Below, one piece after another: positions 54,034 to 64,000 of a stretch of 64,000 nt of DNA (positions are counted from its first letter, which is position 1; each line of letters starts with the position of its first letter). The notes under the pieces were generated by a model. That model was given only the letters and a program-made list of their open reading frames with translations, was not told the DNA's origin and did not search any database. Location of the stretch: positions 129,822,732-129,886,731 of the forward strand of contig OZ023273.1 in assembly GCA_964007475.1 (NCBI GenBank). The letters are read 5' to 3'. The stretch comes from Hybos culiciformis. Lineage: Eukaryota; Arthropoda; Insecta; Diptera; Hybotidae. The position numbers were made by a program, and so were the translations under genes.

Positions 54034-54068
54034 AATCCGATCTGAGCAATAATGCTATATAAATACAA
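54034..54068 (-). promoter_or_regulatory. TATA-like element upstream of the Osiris gene
   Basis: On the minus strand TGTATTTATATAGC (about 54067-54054) lies about 70-80 bases before the ATG, and a TCAGAT initiator-like hexamer follows at 54045-54040. The spacing between the two (about 18-22 bases) is shorter than the usual 25-30, so the pairing is tentative. In such AT-rich DNA a TATA match alone is weak. Confidence 0.3.
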
Positions 54069-56560
54069 TTTTACGCTCTGCTTTGCATTTTTAAAATCGA
54101 TATGGACTGTAATAATTTAATCAGTCTGCTGGAAAGTATTGGCGTGCTGCACTTTTACATGTTAGATTTTACATTTAAAGATCATTTTCTTTCTAGCAAC
54201 ATGTAAGAAAAAAGAAATTTAAACTGTGATGATAAAACAGAGAAAAAAATATTTATCTCTATTAATAAGAGCTCTAAAATGTTTCCAATAACCGGTTACC
54301 CAGTATCTTTGTTGATTCTAATCTATTCAAGCCTGAAAAAATTTACTGACAGTTGCATACTTTTTTATAGCAACCTGGGTCATTTATTTAAAAAAAATAT
54401 AAATGAACGTTAGATTAGCTTGGAAAAGAGAGGGGACCTGGCCGGCCTCACATAGGTATGTCTAAAGGTACACATTAATACTACTCTGTAATCATCTAAT
54501 TTTATTTTCCACTCTTTTGTGTGAATTTAATCAGACTAACTCAAGGATCAACACTTATTCTGTTAATGTGGAAGTTCCCTTTTATATTTATTTTAGGCTA
54601 TTGCTAGGACTAGGGTAAGGATCCTCCCATTTCATATAAACTTATAACTGATGGGCAGTGTTGGTTATAAAAAATAATAGAGTAAAATTAATTTTTTAAG
54701 TGTTTTCTAGGTTTCAGTAGCGTAAGCTTTGTGTTAGCTATATTTTGGAGGCTGTTGAATTCAGAATCCGACGTCAAAAACTCCCTTTTCACTTATATTA
54801 TTTTCTATAAAATACCAAAAAATCGGTTTAAAAACTTAGATAAATATTTATAACTCTAATTCTACTATTAATTAATATTATGATACACTTATTTTAAAAT
54901 CATTTTCAATTAAATATAAAACATAAAAATATTATAAATTAAATATTTATATATTTATGGTTTCAATTAGACTTGATTAAAGATTTTATAACTGCATAGA
55001 AGAAAGTACTTTAATTCGACATTAAATAAATTAAATGTTAATAATCAAGGTTGACAATCTGAGAAGAGATAAATGTATAGATTTGTAACTTGATTGTATT
55101 TCTGAAAATGTGTTTACAATAAGTTTAACGAAATTTTTACTCTTTACTTTTAAGTAAAAAATATTCAAATATTTATATCTATAAAACATACTAATACCTA
55201 GTTTAAGAAAATCATATAATTTCGTAGCCACTAATTTTGCTCGTTTTTCAGCAGCTTTGGCCTTAAAGTTAAATAACCCGAAAAATTAACTAAATTTTAG
55301 ACCATTTACTCAAGTATTAATTAAAAAACAGTCAATAACTTTTTAGTCTAATAGTTTTAAAGAAAAATCATTAGAAATTAATGTTATAAATCTTAATATT
55401 GAAATTTTTTACATTAATTATATTTATTGTTTTTATTTTGACCAAGAAAGAAAATGAAAATTTAAATACCTAACTAAAAAAGTGGAAAATTAAAAGAAAA
55501 AAGAAATCTTCGCAAGTATAAGTGTAATTTTTAGTGTTTTTTTTTCATATCTTTAAAATAATAAGCATAGATGCAAGATACATCTTTTTTACAACATAAT
55601 CGCGTGATGTACACAAAATAATTCTTAAAATAAAATAATAAATTATTAAAGTTATTTTATTATTATTTTTCACTTTTTAACAGCAACAAAAAAGTAGAAT
55701 AGTAGGTAATTTTTCATATAATATAATTATCAGAAATTATAATATAATTATCAGAAATTATAATAACTATAAAAAAACAATATTTTGTTATGAATGCGAA
55801 ACTAAGTAGGGCTACGGGGAGCCCACTCCTTAAGCAAGCAAATTTAAACTTTTTTGGAAAATAGCCTTTTATTTATTACGATATTTTCTTTTATATTTTA
55901 ATTAAAGTTTTTTTTGGATCTAAATATAAATAACTCGAGTGTACTAAAGAATTTTATAAAATTAAAAAACTCAGCAACCATTATGCGTTATCTCGTCCTC
56001 CTTGGAAGAATAAAATCGTGGAATTGAAGAAAGTCCAAAAAAGGATGAAATGAACGGAACATCTAAACATTATTTTATACTTTAAAAAAGATTGTGAAAT
56101 TAGAGTTTATTAAGAATTTTAAATATTAATTTGAAATCCTGTTGTTTTCGTTTATGAACTTATAACTATAACTCATAAAAGTACAAAAGATGTCAACATC
56201 ATTCTCAAATCTATAATAATTATAAGTATGAGTGTGTGGGTTCATGTTACTCGTAATAACGCAAACCAAACTCTTAACTATATATACTAGAGTCAATAAC
56301 TTGGATTAACAAAAATTGGCAAAAAAGTCTCTATAGGTCTTGTACTTTGAAAAGTTATGAAGAATCGTTCTAATTTTCATTTATTAAAAAAATTATTTCT
56401 TTCAGTCGAAAATTACTTGCCGACTTCTACATATTGTATTTTATAAATTTTCCTTAAAAAAAGTTTAATAAATTTTTGTTTTACACCTAAAAATATTGCA
56501 TATTTTCAGGCCGAAATATTTTGTTTATAATTGGTATTTTACAAAAATTATTAAAAAAAA
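54069..56560. other. Region between the Osiris and methyltransferase genes
   Basis: No complete gene is seen. There are GC-richer bits at 54400-54470 (containing ACCTGGCCGGCC) and 54590-54770 with no frame of interest. A short LINE-like coding relic lies at 55974-56054. The rest is AT-rich spacer. The upstream regulatory DNA of the Osiris gene would lie in its left part. Confidence 0.5.
55974..56054 (+). pseudogene. Short relic resembling a non-LTR retrotransposon ORF2
   Basis: The plus-strand frame from about 55974 reads SNHYALSRPPWKNKIVEL, then KKVQKRMK and a stop. The W(K/N)xxIxxLxKVQKRM pattern recalls the segment 'W.P..K..I..LE.VQ+R' found after the reverse transcriptase domain in many Jockey/CR1-like elements. 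The match is only about 25 residues, so chance similarity remains possible. Confidence 0.35.
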
Positions 56561-57005
56561 TTTTGATCCACCCATAATGGGTGACCATTTCGCTTCATCA
56601 ATATTCCTTAAAGTATTATAAATGACGGCTTGCAGTTCTCTTGTTTACATCCCTTTTACACGTCGTTTACACTTGATATAACCACAACAATGTGTTCTGG
56701 CTACAATAAATATAAATTTACAAATAATTTTAAAGTTTATATTTTTCGTAGCGACATCTATCCGAAAATATTAAAAACAGCGACTGTCGGCAGCGATTCT
56801 TGTTACCGTCGCAACAAGGGACACACTTTTAGTTGAATATAATAAAATTTACGTTGAACTAGTGTAAACTCAGAGTTATAAAAATAAAAAAATACAAATT
56901 AAAATTTTTTATTATGAATGAAAATGGAAATTATACATACGTCGTGTTTTAAAATTTTTAATAAATAAAAAATTATTAAAATTAAAAGAAATTATTTTTT
57001 AAAAT
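56561..57005 (+). promoter_or_regulatory. Upstream region of the methyltransferase gene
   Basis: The 450 bp before the first codon include a GC-richer patch (56630-56830) with GCGACATCTATCCG, GCGACTGTCGGCAGCG and CCGTCGCAAC. It is the most likely place for the promoter and 5' untranslated region. No TATA box is obvious. A 68-codon ORF there (56630-56836) has no recognisable features. Confidence 0.3.
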
Positions 57006-59254
57006 ATGAATTTTAGAGGAAATAATCCGGGTGCTGTTCAACATGGAAATTTCATAAATTATTATCAATTCAATTCGGCTGAAGAACGAATAAAATTATT
57101 ACCTGAAGAAATTTGGATTAAAAATATAAAAAATAATGTAAATGAGCCATATTTAATTTTAGATATTGGTTAGTTTTAATTTTTAAGTGATTTTAATTTA
57201 CAACCCTATTAACTTCCGTTCAATTTCCTTCGTACCTGCGTTGCAAGGTAGGAAGTTGATCCTACAATTTGTACTTCACTTCAAACTTGATTTCCTATAC
57301 CTTACTCTAACTACCTTCCAATCAATGCCTATACTTAGGGTTCCCAGACGTCCTCCTTTTTGGGGAAAGTCCTCCTTTTTGATAGTAAAAAAAGTGTCCT
57401 CCTTTTTTTTCATTATTTCGCATTTTGTCCTCCTTTTCCATTATTATCCTCTATTTTTCCTCCTAAGCTAAGTTAAAACATTTAAAAAAAAAACAACTAC
57501 ACAAAAATAAACAAAACAATGAGTAATGTCGTAGTAATAAAATTTGCAACAAATTGTTTTTTCAAATAATTTAAAAAAAATTTTTCTCTCCCACACTTTT
57601 TCAAAATCTCAAAACATGAAGAAAAATTATAATAATGTTGTTTTTGCAGTCAAATTCAATATCTTTTATTTGCATCTCTAAGCGTCCAAATCGGTTTTTA
57701 CTATCAAAAGTTGTAAATTTTTAATATTATGGGTTTTTATGAAAAATGCTTAAAAATGGATTTTTCACCCCGCCCTTACACTGAAGATTACACTCGAATT
57801 GATCTAAAAAAACAAAAGTTGGGTATATTTTTTTCGGAAACTTAAAAAACCCTGAAAGTTTCATTTAAATCGGAAGGGGTCGGGTCCAAAATCTTAAATT
57901 TTGATCGTTTTGGCGTGTACATATTTTATATATTTTTTTCGTTTGGATGTCCTCCTTTTACTGCGGACAAATCTGGGAACCCTACCTATACTTTAACTTA
58001 TAATATATGAAAATTTTATTCTAACATCTAACACTTTGTTTTTCTATTTTAGGTTGTAATTCTGGAAATTTAACTCAATTAATTTATAAATTTATGAAAA
58101 AATTTATAAAAAATGATGTGATCATACTTGGAATTGATATTGATTCGAATTTAATTGAACGGGCAAATGATGAAAACCAAAAGAAGAATGAGATTTATTT
58201 TGAAGCAATTGATATAATGTCTGCAAAAGATTATTCAATTATTAAAGAATTTCTTAAATCAAGAGGTCGTGATAAATTTGATTCGATATTTTGTTTTTCT
58301 GTTACAATGTGGATTCATTTGAATAATTCTGATGAAGGATTAAAAAAGTTTTTAAAAGAAATTTCATTAATTTCTAAATTTTTAATTATTGAACCACAAC
58401 CATGGAAATGTTATTTAACAGGTACAGAGCTAGACAATGTAATTTCTTATTAAATAAATACTTTGTTCGTTTTTTTTTTAAATAAGTATTAAGAATTCGT
58501 TCACGGTTTAGTTATTGGTCACATCTATTCATAAATCAAATTTTTCGCGTAGAGTATTAGATATTTTAGTTAATAAGACATTTATTTATATCAATTCAAA
58601 CCTTTTTTTAATTCTTGTGAAAATTAAGTCGTTGTTATCTAAAAACTTCATATTGCCTTCTAGTGATTAATTACTTCTTAAATCGTTTAATATTGTATTT
58701 CTTTTCTAAGCTACTGCGCTTTCAATTTTTAAGATTCTGAATATTTTGTTACTTTGTCTTACTGTTGTAGAGAGACCTTTTATGAATTCTGCACATTCAT
58801 ATTTATGTATTAATTTTCAAAGAACAAATTTATTTAACCTAAAACTACTCATGTTTCATTGATTTGACTTTTTATAACAAAAAAAATATCTTTTCCCACT
58901 TTCCAAAATGGTATGACATAAATCTTTGATTTAGAGTTTCTTTAGAAATCTTTTATTGCATTTTTTCATGCATGTAATTTTTTAGGGGAATTAATTCGAT
59001 TAACTTAAAAAAGAAACTTCTTTTTTCCAAAAACTGAGAAAATACTTATACCTATTTTATATTTTTTAGCTGTCCGACGTTTGAAAAGATCAGGTCATGA
59101 AAATTTTCCTTTATTCAACGAAATAAAATGGAGAAATACTGTTGAATGTGATATACAAAATTTTTTAGAAATTGATTTGAAAATGAAAAAAATTTATGAA
59201 ACGTCACCAACGAAATGGAAGAGAAAAATTTGTTTTTATATTGATGGTTGTTAA
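57006..59254 (+). CDS. BCDIN3D: Bin3-type RNA 5'-monophosphate methyltransferase (BCDIN3D homologue), three exons
   Basis: Exons 57006-57168, 58053-58421 and 59070-59254 join in frame through GT-AG introns into 238 aa. An in-frame TAA two codons before the ATG supports the start. The N-terminus has NNPGAVQHGNFINYY and a LLPEEIW segment. The SAM-binding motif I is DIGCNSGNLT (53-62, split by intron 1), followed by GIDID (81-85). The Bin3 landmark FCFSVTMWIHLNNSDEG lies at about 134-150, EPQPWKCY at 168-175, and ARRLKR-like AVRRLKR just after intron 2. The WKCY..A.RR form favours BCDIN3D over the larger 7SK-capping MePCE branch. Known BCDIN3D enzymes use SAM to methylate 5'-monophosphate ends of RNAs such as pre-miRNAs and tRNA-His. 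Intron 1 carries a hAT-type insertion. The frame reading straight through intron 2's donor gives a false 119-aa product. Confidence 0.93.
57328..57992. mobile_element. hAT-type non-autonomous element in methyltransferase intron 1
   Basis: The element is 57336-57984 (649 bp). Perfect 13-bp inverted ends TAGGGTTCCCAGA are flanked by perfect 8-bp direct repeats CCTATACT (57328-57335 and 57985-57992). The decamer TCCTCCTTTT, a likely subterminal transposase-binding motif, starts at 57351, 57370, 57397, 57428 and 57950, always in the same orientation. There is no transposase; an ORF at 57187-57471 merely crosses the left boundary. TSD length and ends both fit hAT. It lies well inside the 884-bp intron 1 and away from the splice sites, so correct splicing removes it. 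Confidence 0.93.
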
Positions 59255-59273
59255 TACAATAGTTGTTCAAATC

Positions 59274-59279
59274 AATAAA
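59274..59279 (+). terminator. Polyadenylation signal of the methyltransferase gene
   Basis: AATAAA lies 20 bases after the TAA stop and is followed by T-rich sequence with a TGCTCTTG stretch, a normal arrangement for a short insect 3' untranslated region. Confidence 0.7.
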
Positions 59280-60662
59280 AGTTTATTTTTATTTTTATGC
59301 TCTTGTTTTATTTAAAAATAGTAAGTTGATCGCGTTGATTGAATACAACGATCCTACGAAATCAGTATTTCTAATAGAATGACTGGAAGAGATATCCGCT
59401 AATTTACCCTTTAACAGATTAAATTTTATTATAATAAATATCGCCGATAACGCAAAGACAATAATATACAAGTATATACATTTGTACATATATTATAGAA
59501 TTATAGAAAAAAACCATCGTTAATCTTTTTCATATCTGATAACCTTACAATGAGCAAAACATATAAAGAAGTTCCTACTGTTTGATTTCTTTTGAATTGA
59601 CGAAACTATGTATTCCGAATTTCGTGAATATCTCGAAATATTTGTAGGTTAACTTACATGTCTCTTTTTTTAAAATAACATATTCTTATTGTCAGTAGCT
59701 CTTTGGTTCACTTTAATTTTTGTCAAGTGTTAACCTTTCTAGATAAAAAGTTATTTTAAATAATTTTTTTTTTTCACTTTTTGACCGCGTTTTCCATGCT
59801 TAAAAAAATTAGCTATTAAATTTGGGAGCATAAAATTTTATTTAACATAAATCTAATTTCATGCATTTTTGAACATGTTAAAGTAACAAAAAACATTTTA
59901 TAAATTTTTTTTAAATCGATTTCACCATTGTCCTCTTGGAACATATGTATATGAATGCTTTCTCTTGATCATCAGAACTGCATACATTTAATTAAATATT
60001 TGATATTCAATTCTTCAATTTAATAACATTTAAGGTATTTTTTATTTAAATGTATACATATTATTTTGTAAGATTGTTCAAAGAAAGAACTTCAATTTTT
60101 CGAACGATTGTCTTTATTCAAATGAATTCAAATTAAAACTTTAAATCCCAAAACTTACAGCCAATGACATTATGATGTATTTATTTGTTTTTCAAATATT
60201 GAATTGTTCTTTTGAATAAAAACGTAAAAACATTTAAAAATCATTCAAGTTTTTTTAATAATAATTTCAGATTTAATAATTTAATAATCTTTAGTTTTGA
60301 AATAAAAATCATTTAAATCCTAATTTGCAAAATTTTGTGCTTACATAAATTTTTTTATATTATTAAGTAAAAAATGGGTTTGAAAATAGAATTTTCATCA
60401 AATTAAAAATTGTTTAAATATTAATAACCTCTAATAACTCGAATTTTATTTAATTTTTAATTACTTTACATATTTTTACATGGAAATGAAGTCCCTAGGT
60501 TATCATTAATAATTTTTATATCTAAAAACATTTTTTTTTTACTTTAATTTTTATCCATCCTTACTGATTTAAAAAATCTACTTTTTTTACGTTTATGAAA
60601 TTAAAAATTTTCCTTAAATTTACAAAAATATACATTATGATTTGTATATTTTACAATATAAT
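59280..60662. other. Spacer between two convergent genes
   Basis: About 1.4 kb separate the polyadenylation signals of the methyltransferase gene (plus) and the BAP18-like gene (minus). It is AT-rich, with poly-T runs and short random ORFs (for example 59295-59489 minus). I see nothing else in it. Confidence 0.6.
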
Positions 60663-60668
60663 TTTATT
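60663..60668 (-). terminator. Polyadenylation signal of the BAP18-like gene
   Basis: AATAAA on the minus strand begins 42 bases after the TGA stop codon, followed by AT-rich DNA. The spacing is normal for a short 3' untranslated region. Confidence 0.65.
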
Positions 60669-60709
60669 AATATGAATCAGAGGTAATAATCCTCTTCGAC
60701 CACTTCATT

Positions 60710-63486
60710 TCATCCGGCCACTTCTTCTCCAGCAAATTCCATTTGAACATCAGTCTGTAATCCCTCAACATCAACATCATTAGCAGTATTTAAACGATTT
60801 AAAGTCATTTCGTTGTTTAGTCGACTTAGTGTTGTCATTTTAACTTCCGACTGTTGAGGTGGAAGAGTAGTTTGCGTTGAAGGCGTTACAAGTTGCGGTT
60901 GCGATTGCTGCGACTGTTGTGATTGTTGTTGCTGTTGAGATTGTATCTGCTGCTGTTGAGCCTGAGTCGACGTAGTAGTGCTCGATCCAGATGTTATTGC
61001 AAATACTCCGGAAGCTGAAGTTGTTGTAGTGTTATTTGGGATTTGTTGTACTTGAACTGGCTGCAATTGTTGGTGCAAAGTAGTAGCAATCGACGAAGCA
61101 TTACTAGTTGTAGCTATAATTTGAGGTTTTTGGATTATATGCTGTTGAATAACTTGAGGCGACTGAGGTGGTTGAATAATTTGTTGGGTAATTACATGCG
61201 GTTGTTGATGAATTATCTAAAAATATTTTCAAATTATATTTCGAGAATTATCTTCGTAAATTTTATCATAAAAAAATTCTAAGTTTATTGAAATATTTGT
61301 TTTATTCCTATTATTAACTTTTTCTAACATTGAATTTAAACCAAACCTAGGTATAGAATGCAATGGCTACAAAATTACTAAGCCAATAAAATTAAACGAC
61401 AATATTTGACATATCTTTGTTTATTTTTATCGTTATATCGGTCTAATTGCGATTTTGCCAGAAAAAACTCATTAGGACAATATATTTCTAGTCCTTACGT
61501 TTTGGAGAATTTTTTCCTATCTAACTCTATTCCCAAAGCCAACGTCCACAAATCCTTGAATGAAAATAACATATCGAAATCTATCTATTGGAGCTTCCTA
61601 TACGTGGTTATTTTGGCTATTCTTAATTAACTAAACAGAATTACAAATGAATATGTGTAGATATAAATAACTACTTATAGGTAGACATTGATCAACCTTC
61701 ATACTTATTAAATATTTTGGAAAAAGCAAAGAGATAAAATTTTGAATTACTGACTGGATTTTGTTTAAAAATTCATACACATTCTAAAAAATAATAATTA
61801 TAACAAAATATAAATAAAACGTTTCGTTTTCAATAAAAAACTTCATCAATTTATTATGTATACAAATTGAAGAATAAATTATTACGGCTTTCAGTCATAC
61901 CTGACTTTGTTGTTGTGGGATTTGATGAATTATTTGGTGTGTTGTTTGATTGTTATTTTGATGCGTTTGCTGAACTAATTGTATTTGCTGGACGGGTATT
62001 TGTTTAACAGGAATTCCAGCCTCTTCAAATGCTTTCTTTTTCAAAGTTTGTCGAATTTGTGATCTTAAATAGTAAAAAAGTTTTTATCAAAAAAAAAACC
62101 TTGACAATATAAATAATTAAATTAATTTAAACTTACACAGTCCGATTTTTTATTCTTGAACTAATTCTAGTCAAATCATCAGAAAATCGATTTATTGACG
62201 AATGTAACATTTCAATTTCCTCATCTGTCCATTTGCTGCTTAGAAAAGAAAATATCATAGGTATAATTAAATTATATAAGTTTAATTGCACATCAATGCG
62301 AAAAGATGATAAAAGTTGTTAATAAGGCTCAATAAGATGAGCTGATATTTAGAAAATTTGAACAGAAACATTTAAGACATAGCAATAGGTACTCTTACTG
62401 ATAAGATCATATAAACTTGTTAATTGTAAATGATTGTGGGAGACTATCAATCAATAGGTACGTAAGATGATACTCAAAATAAATTTAGATGACGTTTTTC
62501 GCGTAACTAAAATAGAAATGTGCATATTAAGTTAAATGACGATAACTAAGCTGAACTAAAAGAGATTTGAAAGAACTAAAATTCAGCAAGTCAACGATTT
62601 AAAAGTGTTTCTCGAATCAATATGTTAAGGTAATGTCTCAACTCACCTACCCAGAAAACGGTTTTTAATCTGCCTATACCTTACCTACTAATTTCGATGT
62701 TGACATTTAATTTTTAACGATTATTTCTGTTTGGCTTAGTTTCCAATAAAATAAAAATTAATTCTTAAATTCATTTTTTAATGTCATTTTGTCATTTCAT
62801 GGAATTAAAAACTTTTAAAGTAAATAAAATAACTTTTTTCCAATATTTAAATATTCAACAAAAAACTTAAAAATAATTATTTTATTTTTAATTTCATATT
62901 CGTAAAAAAAATAAAATAAAATAATAATTAAAAAAATAAATTAATTAATTTCGATTTTTTTAAAAATTATTATTATTAATTAAATTCACAATCTCAGGAT
63001 TTGTTTTGATTATAAAATAAACAAAAGGGGGGTTCATTGTTAAAAACAAATTGAACAAAAAATTGAAGTAAATTTTTTAGCGCCAAAATTTTTTCTCTCT
63101 TGTCTTACCCAGTTGGGGAATCTGCTGATTGATTCAATTGCATTGTTAATTCGCCTAATCGATTAAATGCTTGACCAGCATTAATAAAAATTTCACCAAC
63201 CTAAAAAAAAAATTAATTTTTTTTAAATATAAAAAATTTTAAAAACTATGTTTTGTGTTCAATCTTCAATTTCTTATCGTCGTATAGTCGAGCTCCAAAA
63301 GGATGCAGTCACGTCAAACTAAAGTTTTTTTTTAGGAGTTTTGTTTACAAAATAGTCCTCAAGAATAATTTTTATTTTAATTTTTTTTTTTTTTTGTTTA
63401 ACGTTTTATTTCTTTCTAAAAAGTAAGCCATTTATTTTTAAAAAAAAATTATTTTAATTTCTTACTTTTGCCGCAGAATTATTCAT
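60710..63486 (-). CDS. BAP18: Chromatin complexes subunit BAP18 homologue, five exons, Gln-rich
   Basis: Minus-strand exons 63486-63466, 63200-63109, 62238-62137, 62063-61901 and 61216-60710 join in frame into 294 aa with GT-AG introns (donors GTAAG in introns 1-3, GTATG in intron 4). An in-frame stop six codons upstream supports the 7-codon first exon MNNSAAK. VGEIF followed by an AF.(R/K)LGELTMQL stretch (8-29) and the SANT/Myb-like block from KWTDEEIEML through RFSDDL, RTVSQI, LKKKAFEEAGIP (about 40-90) align closely with vertebrate BAP18. The remainder is Gln/Thr/Ser-rich (HQIIHQIPQQQ, polyQ with QSQQ repeats) until a conserved-looking C-terminus with VKMTTLSRLN and DVDVEGL. BAP18 binds H3K4me3-type nucleosomes as part of MLL/NURF-type complexes in vertebrates. 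Human BAP18 is about 172 aa; the extra length here is the Gln-rich insert. A frame starting at 61078 would miss four exons. Confidence 0.93.
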
Positions 63487-64000
63487 TTTTAAAAAGAAAT
63501 TTTATTAAATTTTTTTTTTAATTTTTTTTTATATTATTTTAAGCGTCACTATCAGTGAAGATTATTAATGACGACCTCTACAAAAATAAATTAACAATTT
63601 CTGTAGGGGGTATTTACAATTGAAAATTAATTTTGTTTTTGTAATGCGAAAAGAAATTTATAAATACATTAGGAATTTGAAATTCGCAAGTCAAACAAAC
63701 ATTTCCAGACATTTTAAAAGATTTTTTTTTTGTCAAGGGTCCTGAGGAAATTATTGTTTAACTATTTAAAGTCTATTTACACACGTCAGTCACATCACCA
63801 GTCCGCTTTATTTTACTTTGCCGTCAGTCATAAAAAAATAACGTTGCGACTGATGTGTGTGTTATTTTTTTAGTATAATATTGTGACACAAAAATTAATT
63901 TAAATTTTTTAAAATCTCATCTCTGTCATCAATCGGTTCGTTTCTTAAATTTTACTCCATTTAAATTTTTAAAATGTTGCAGAGCGCCCTCTTGGTTTTA
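63487..64000. promoter_or_regulatory. Upstream region of the BAP18-like gene
   Basis: The sequence before the BAP18-like start presumably holds its promoter and 5' untranslated region. The GC-richer part at 63775-63870 contains an imperfect inverted repeat (ACACGTCAGTC near 63781-63791 against GACTGATGTGTGT near 63848-63860) around CACATCACCAGTCCGC. No TATA box or initiator is convincing. Confidence 0.3.

Noticed and set aside
57187..57471. 94-codon ORF in methyltransferase intron 1
   Set aside because: It crosses the left boundary of the hAT-type element and is made of the TCCTCCTTTT repeats; not a gene.
61043..61282. 79-codon plus-strand ORF
   Set aside because: Antisense shadow of the Gln-rich exon 5 of the BAP18-like gene running into intron 4.

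Overview
This is a very AT-rich window (roughly three quarters or more A+T by eye; I did not count it) of insect nuclear DNA, full of long poly-A and poly-T runs. The insect assignment rests mainly on an Osiris (DUF1676) gene, a family essentially confined to insects and close relatives. GT-AG introns, AATAAA signals and hAT-type DNA transposons with perfect 8-bp target-site duplications agree with it. I cannot name the order from sequence alone.

The three genes I can support all lie in the last 11 kb. (1) A two-exon Osiris gene on the minus strand (53089-53986, 240 aa). (2) A three-exon gene on the plus strand (57006-59254, 238 aa) for a Bin3-type RNA methyltransferase of the BCDIN3D kind. 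(3) A five-exon gene on the minus strand (60710-63486, 294 aa) for the insect counterpart of chromatin-complex subunit BAP18, with a SANT-like core and a long Gln-rich insert. All splice junctions keep frame. The methyltransferase and BAP18 genes converge: their stop codons are about 1.45 kb apart and each is followed by AATAAA. The three genes belong to unrelated processes (cuticle or secretory trafficking, small-RNA 5'-end methylation, chromatin) and form no visible pathway.

The first 53 kb has no gene I can support. Short ORFs there are low-complexity, rich in Phe, Ile, Lys and Asn, and look random. What stands out is mobile DNA: a 412-bp hAT-like element (5949-6360); a 787-bp inverted-repeat element starting GGTGACATG and packed with GCCCAA-type modules and hairpins (14274-15060); an alternating 22/19-bp minisatellite (15108-15353); a 5'-truncated non-LTR retrotransposon (15495-16184); a 746-bp element with perfect 24-bp inverted ends and AACGAA motifs (36651-37396) carrying a tRNA-like, A-tailed insert; a TTAA-flanked element (44637-45185); and a 252-bp poly-A-tailed retroposed insert with a 15-bp target duplication (50789-51040). 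A further 649-bp hAT-type element (57336-57984) sits in intron 1 of the methyltransferase gene.

I found no prokaryote-type system, CRISPR array, rRNA or intact tRNA gene. The most novel-looking item is the 787-bp GCCCAA element, whose ends I cannot place in a named superfamily.
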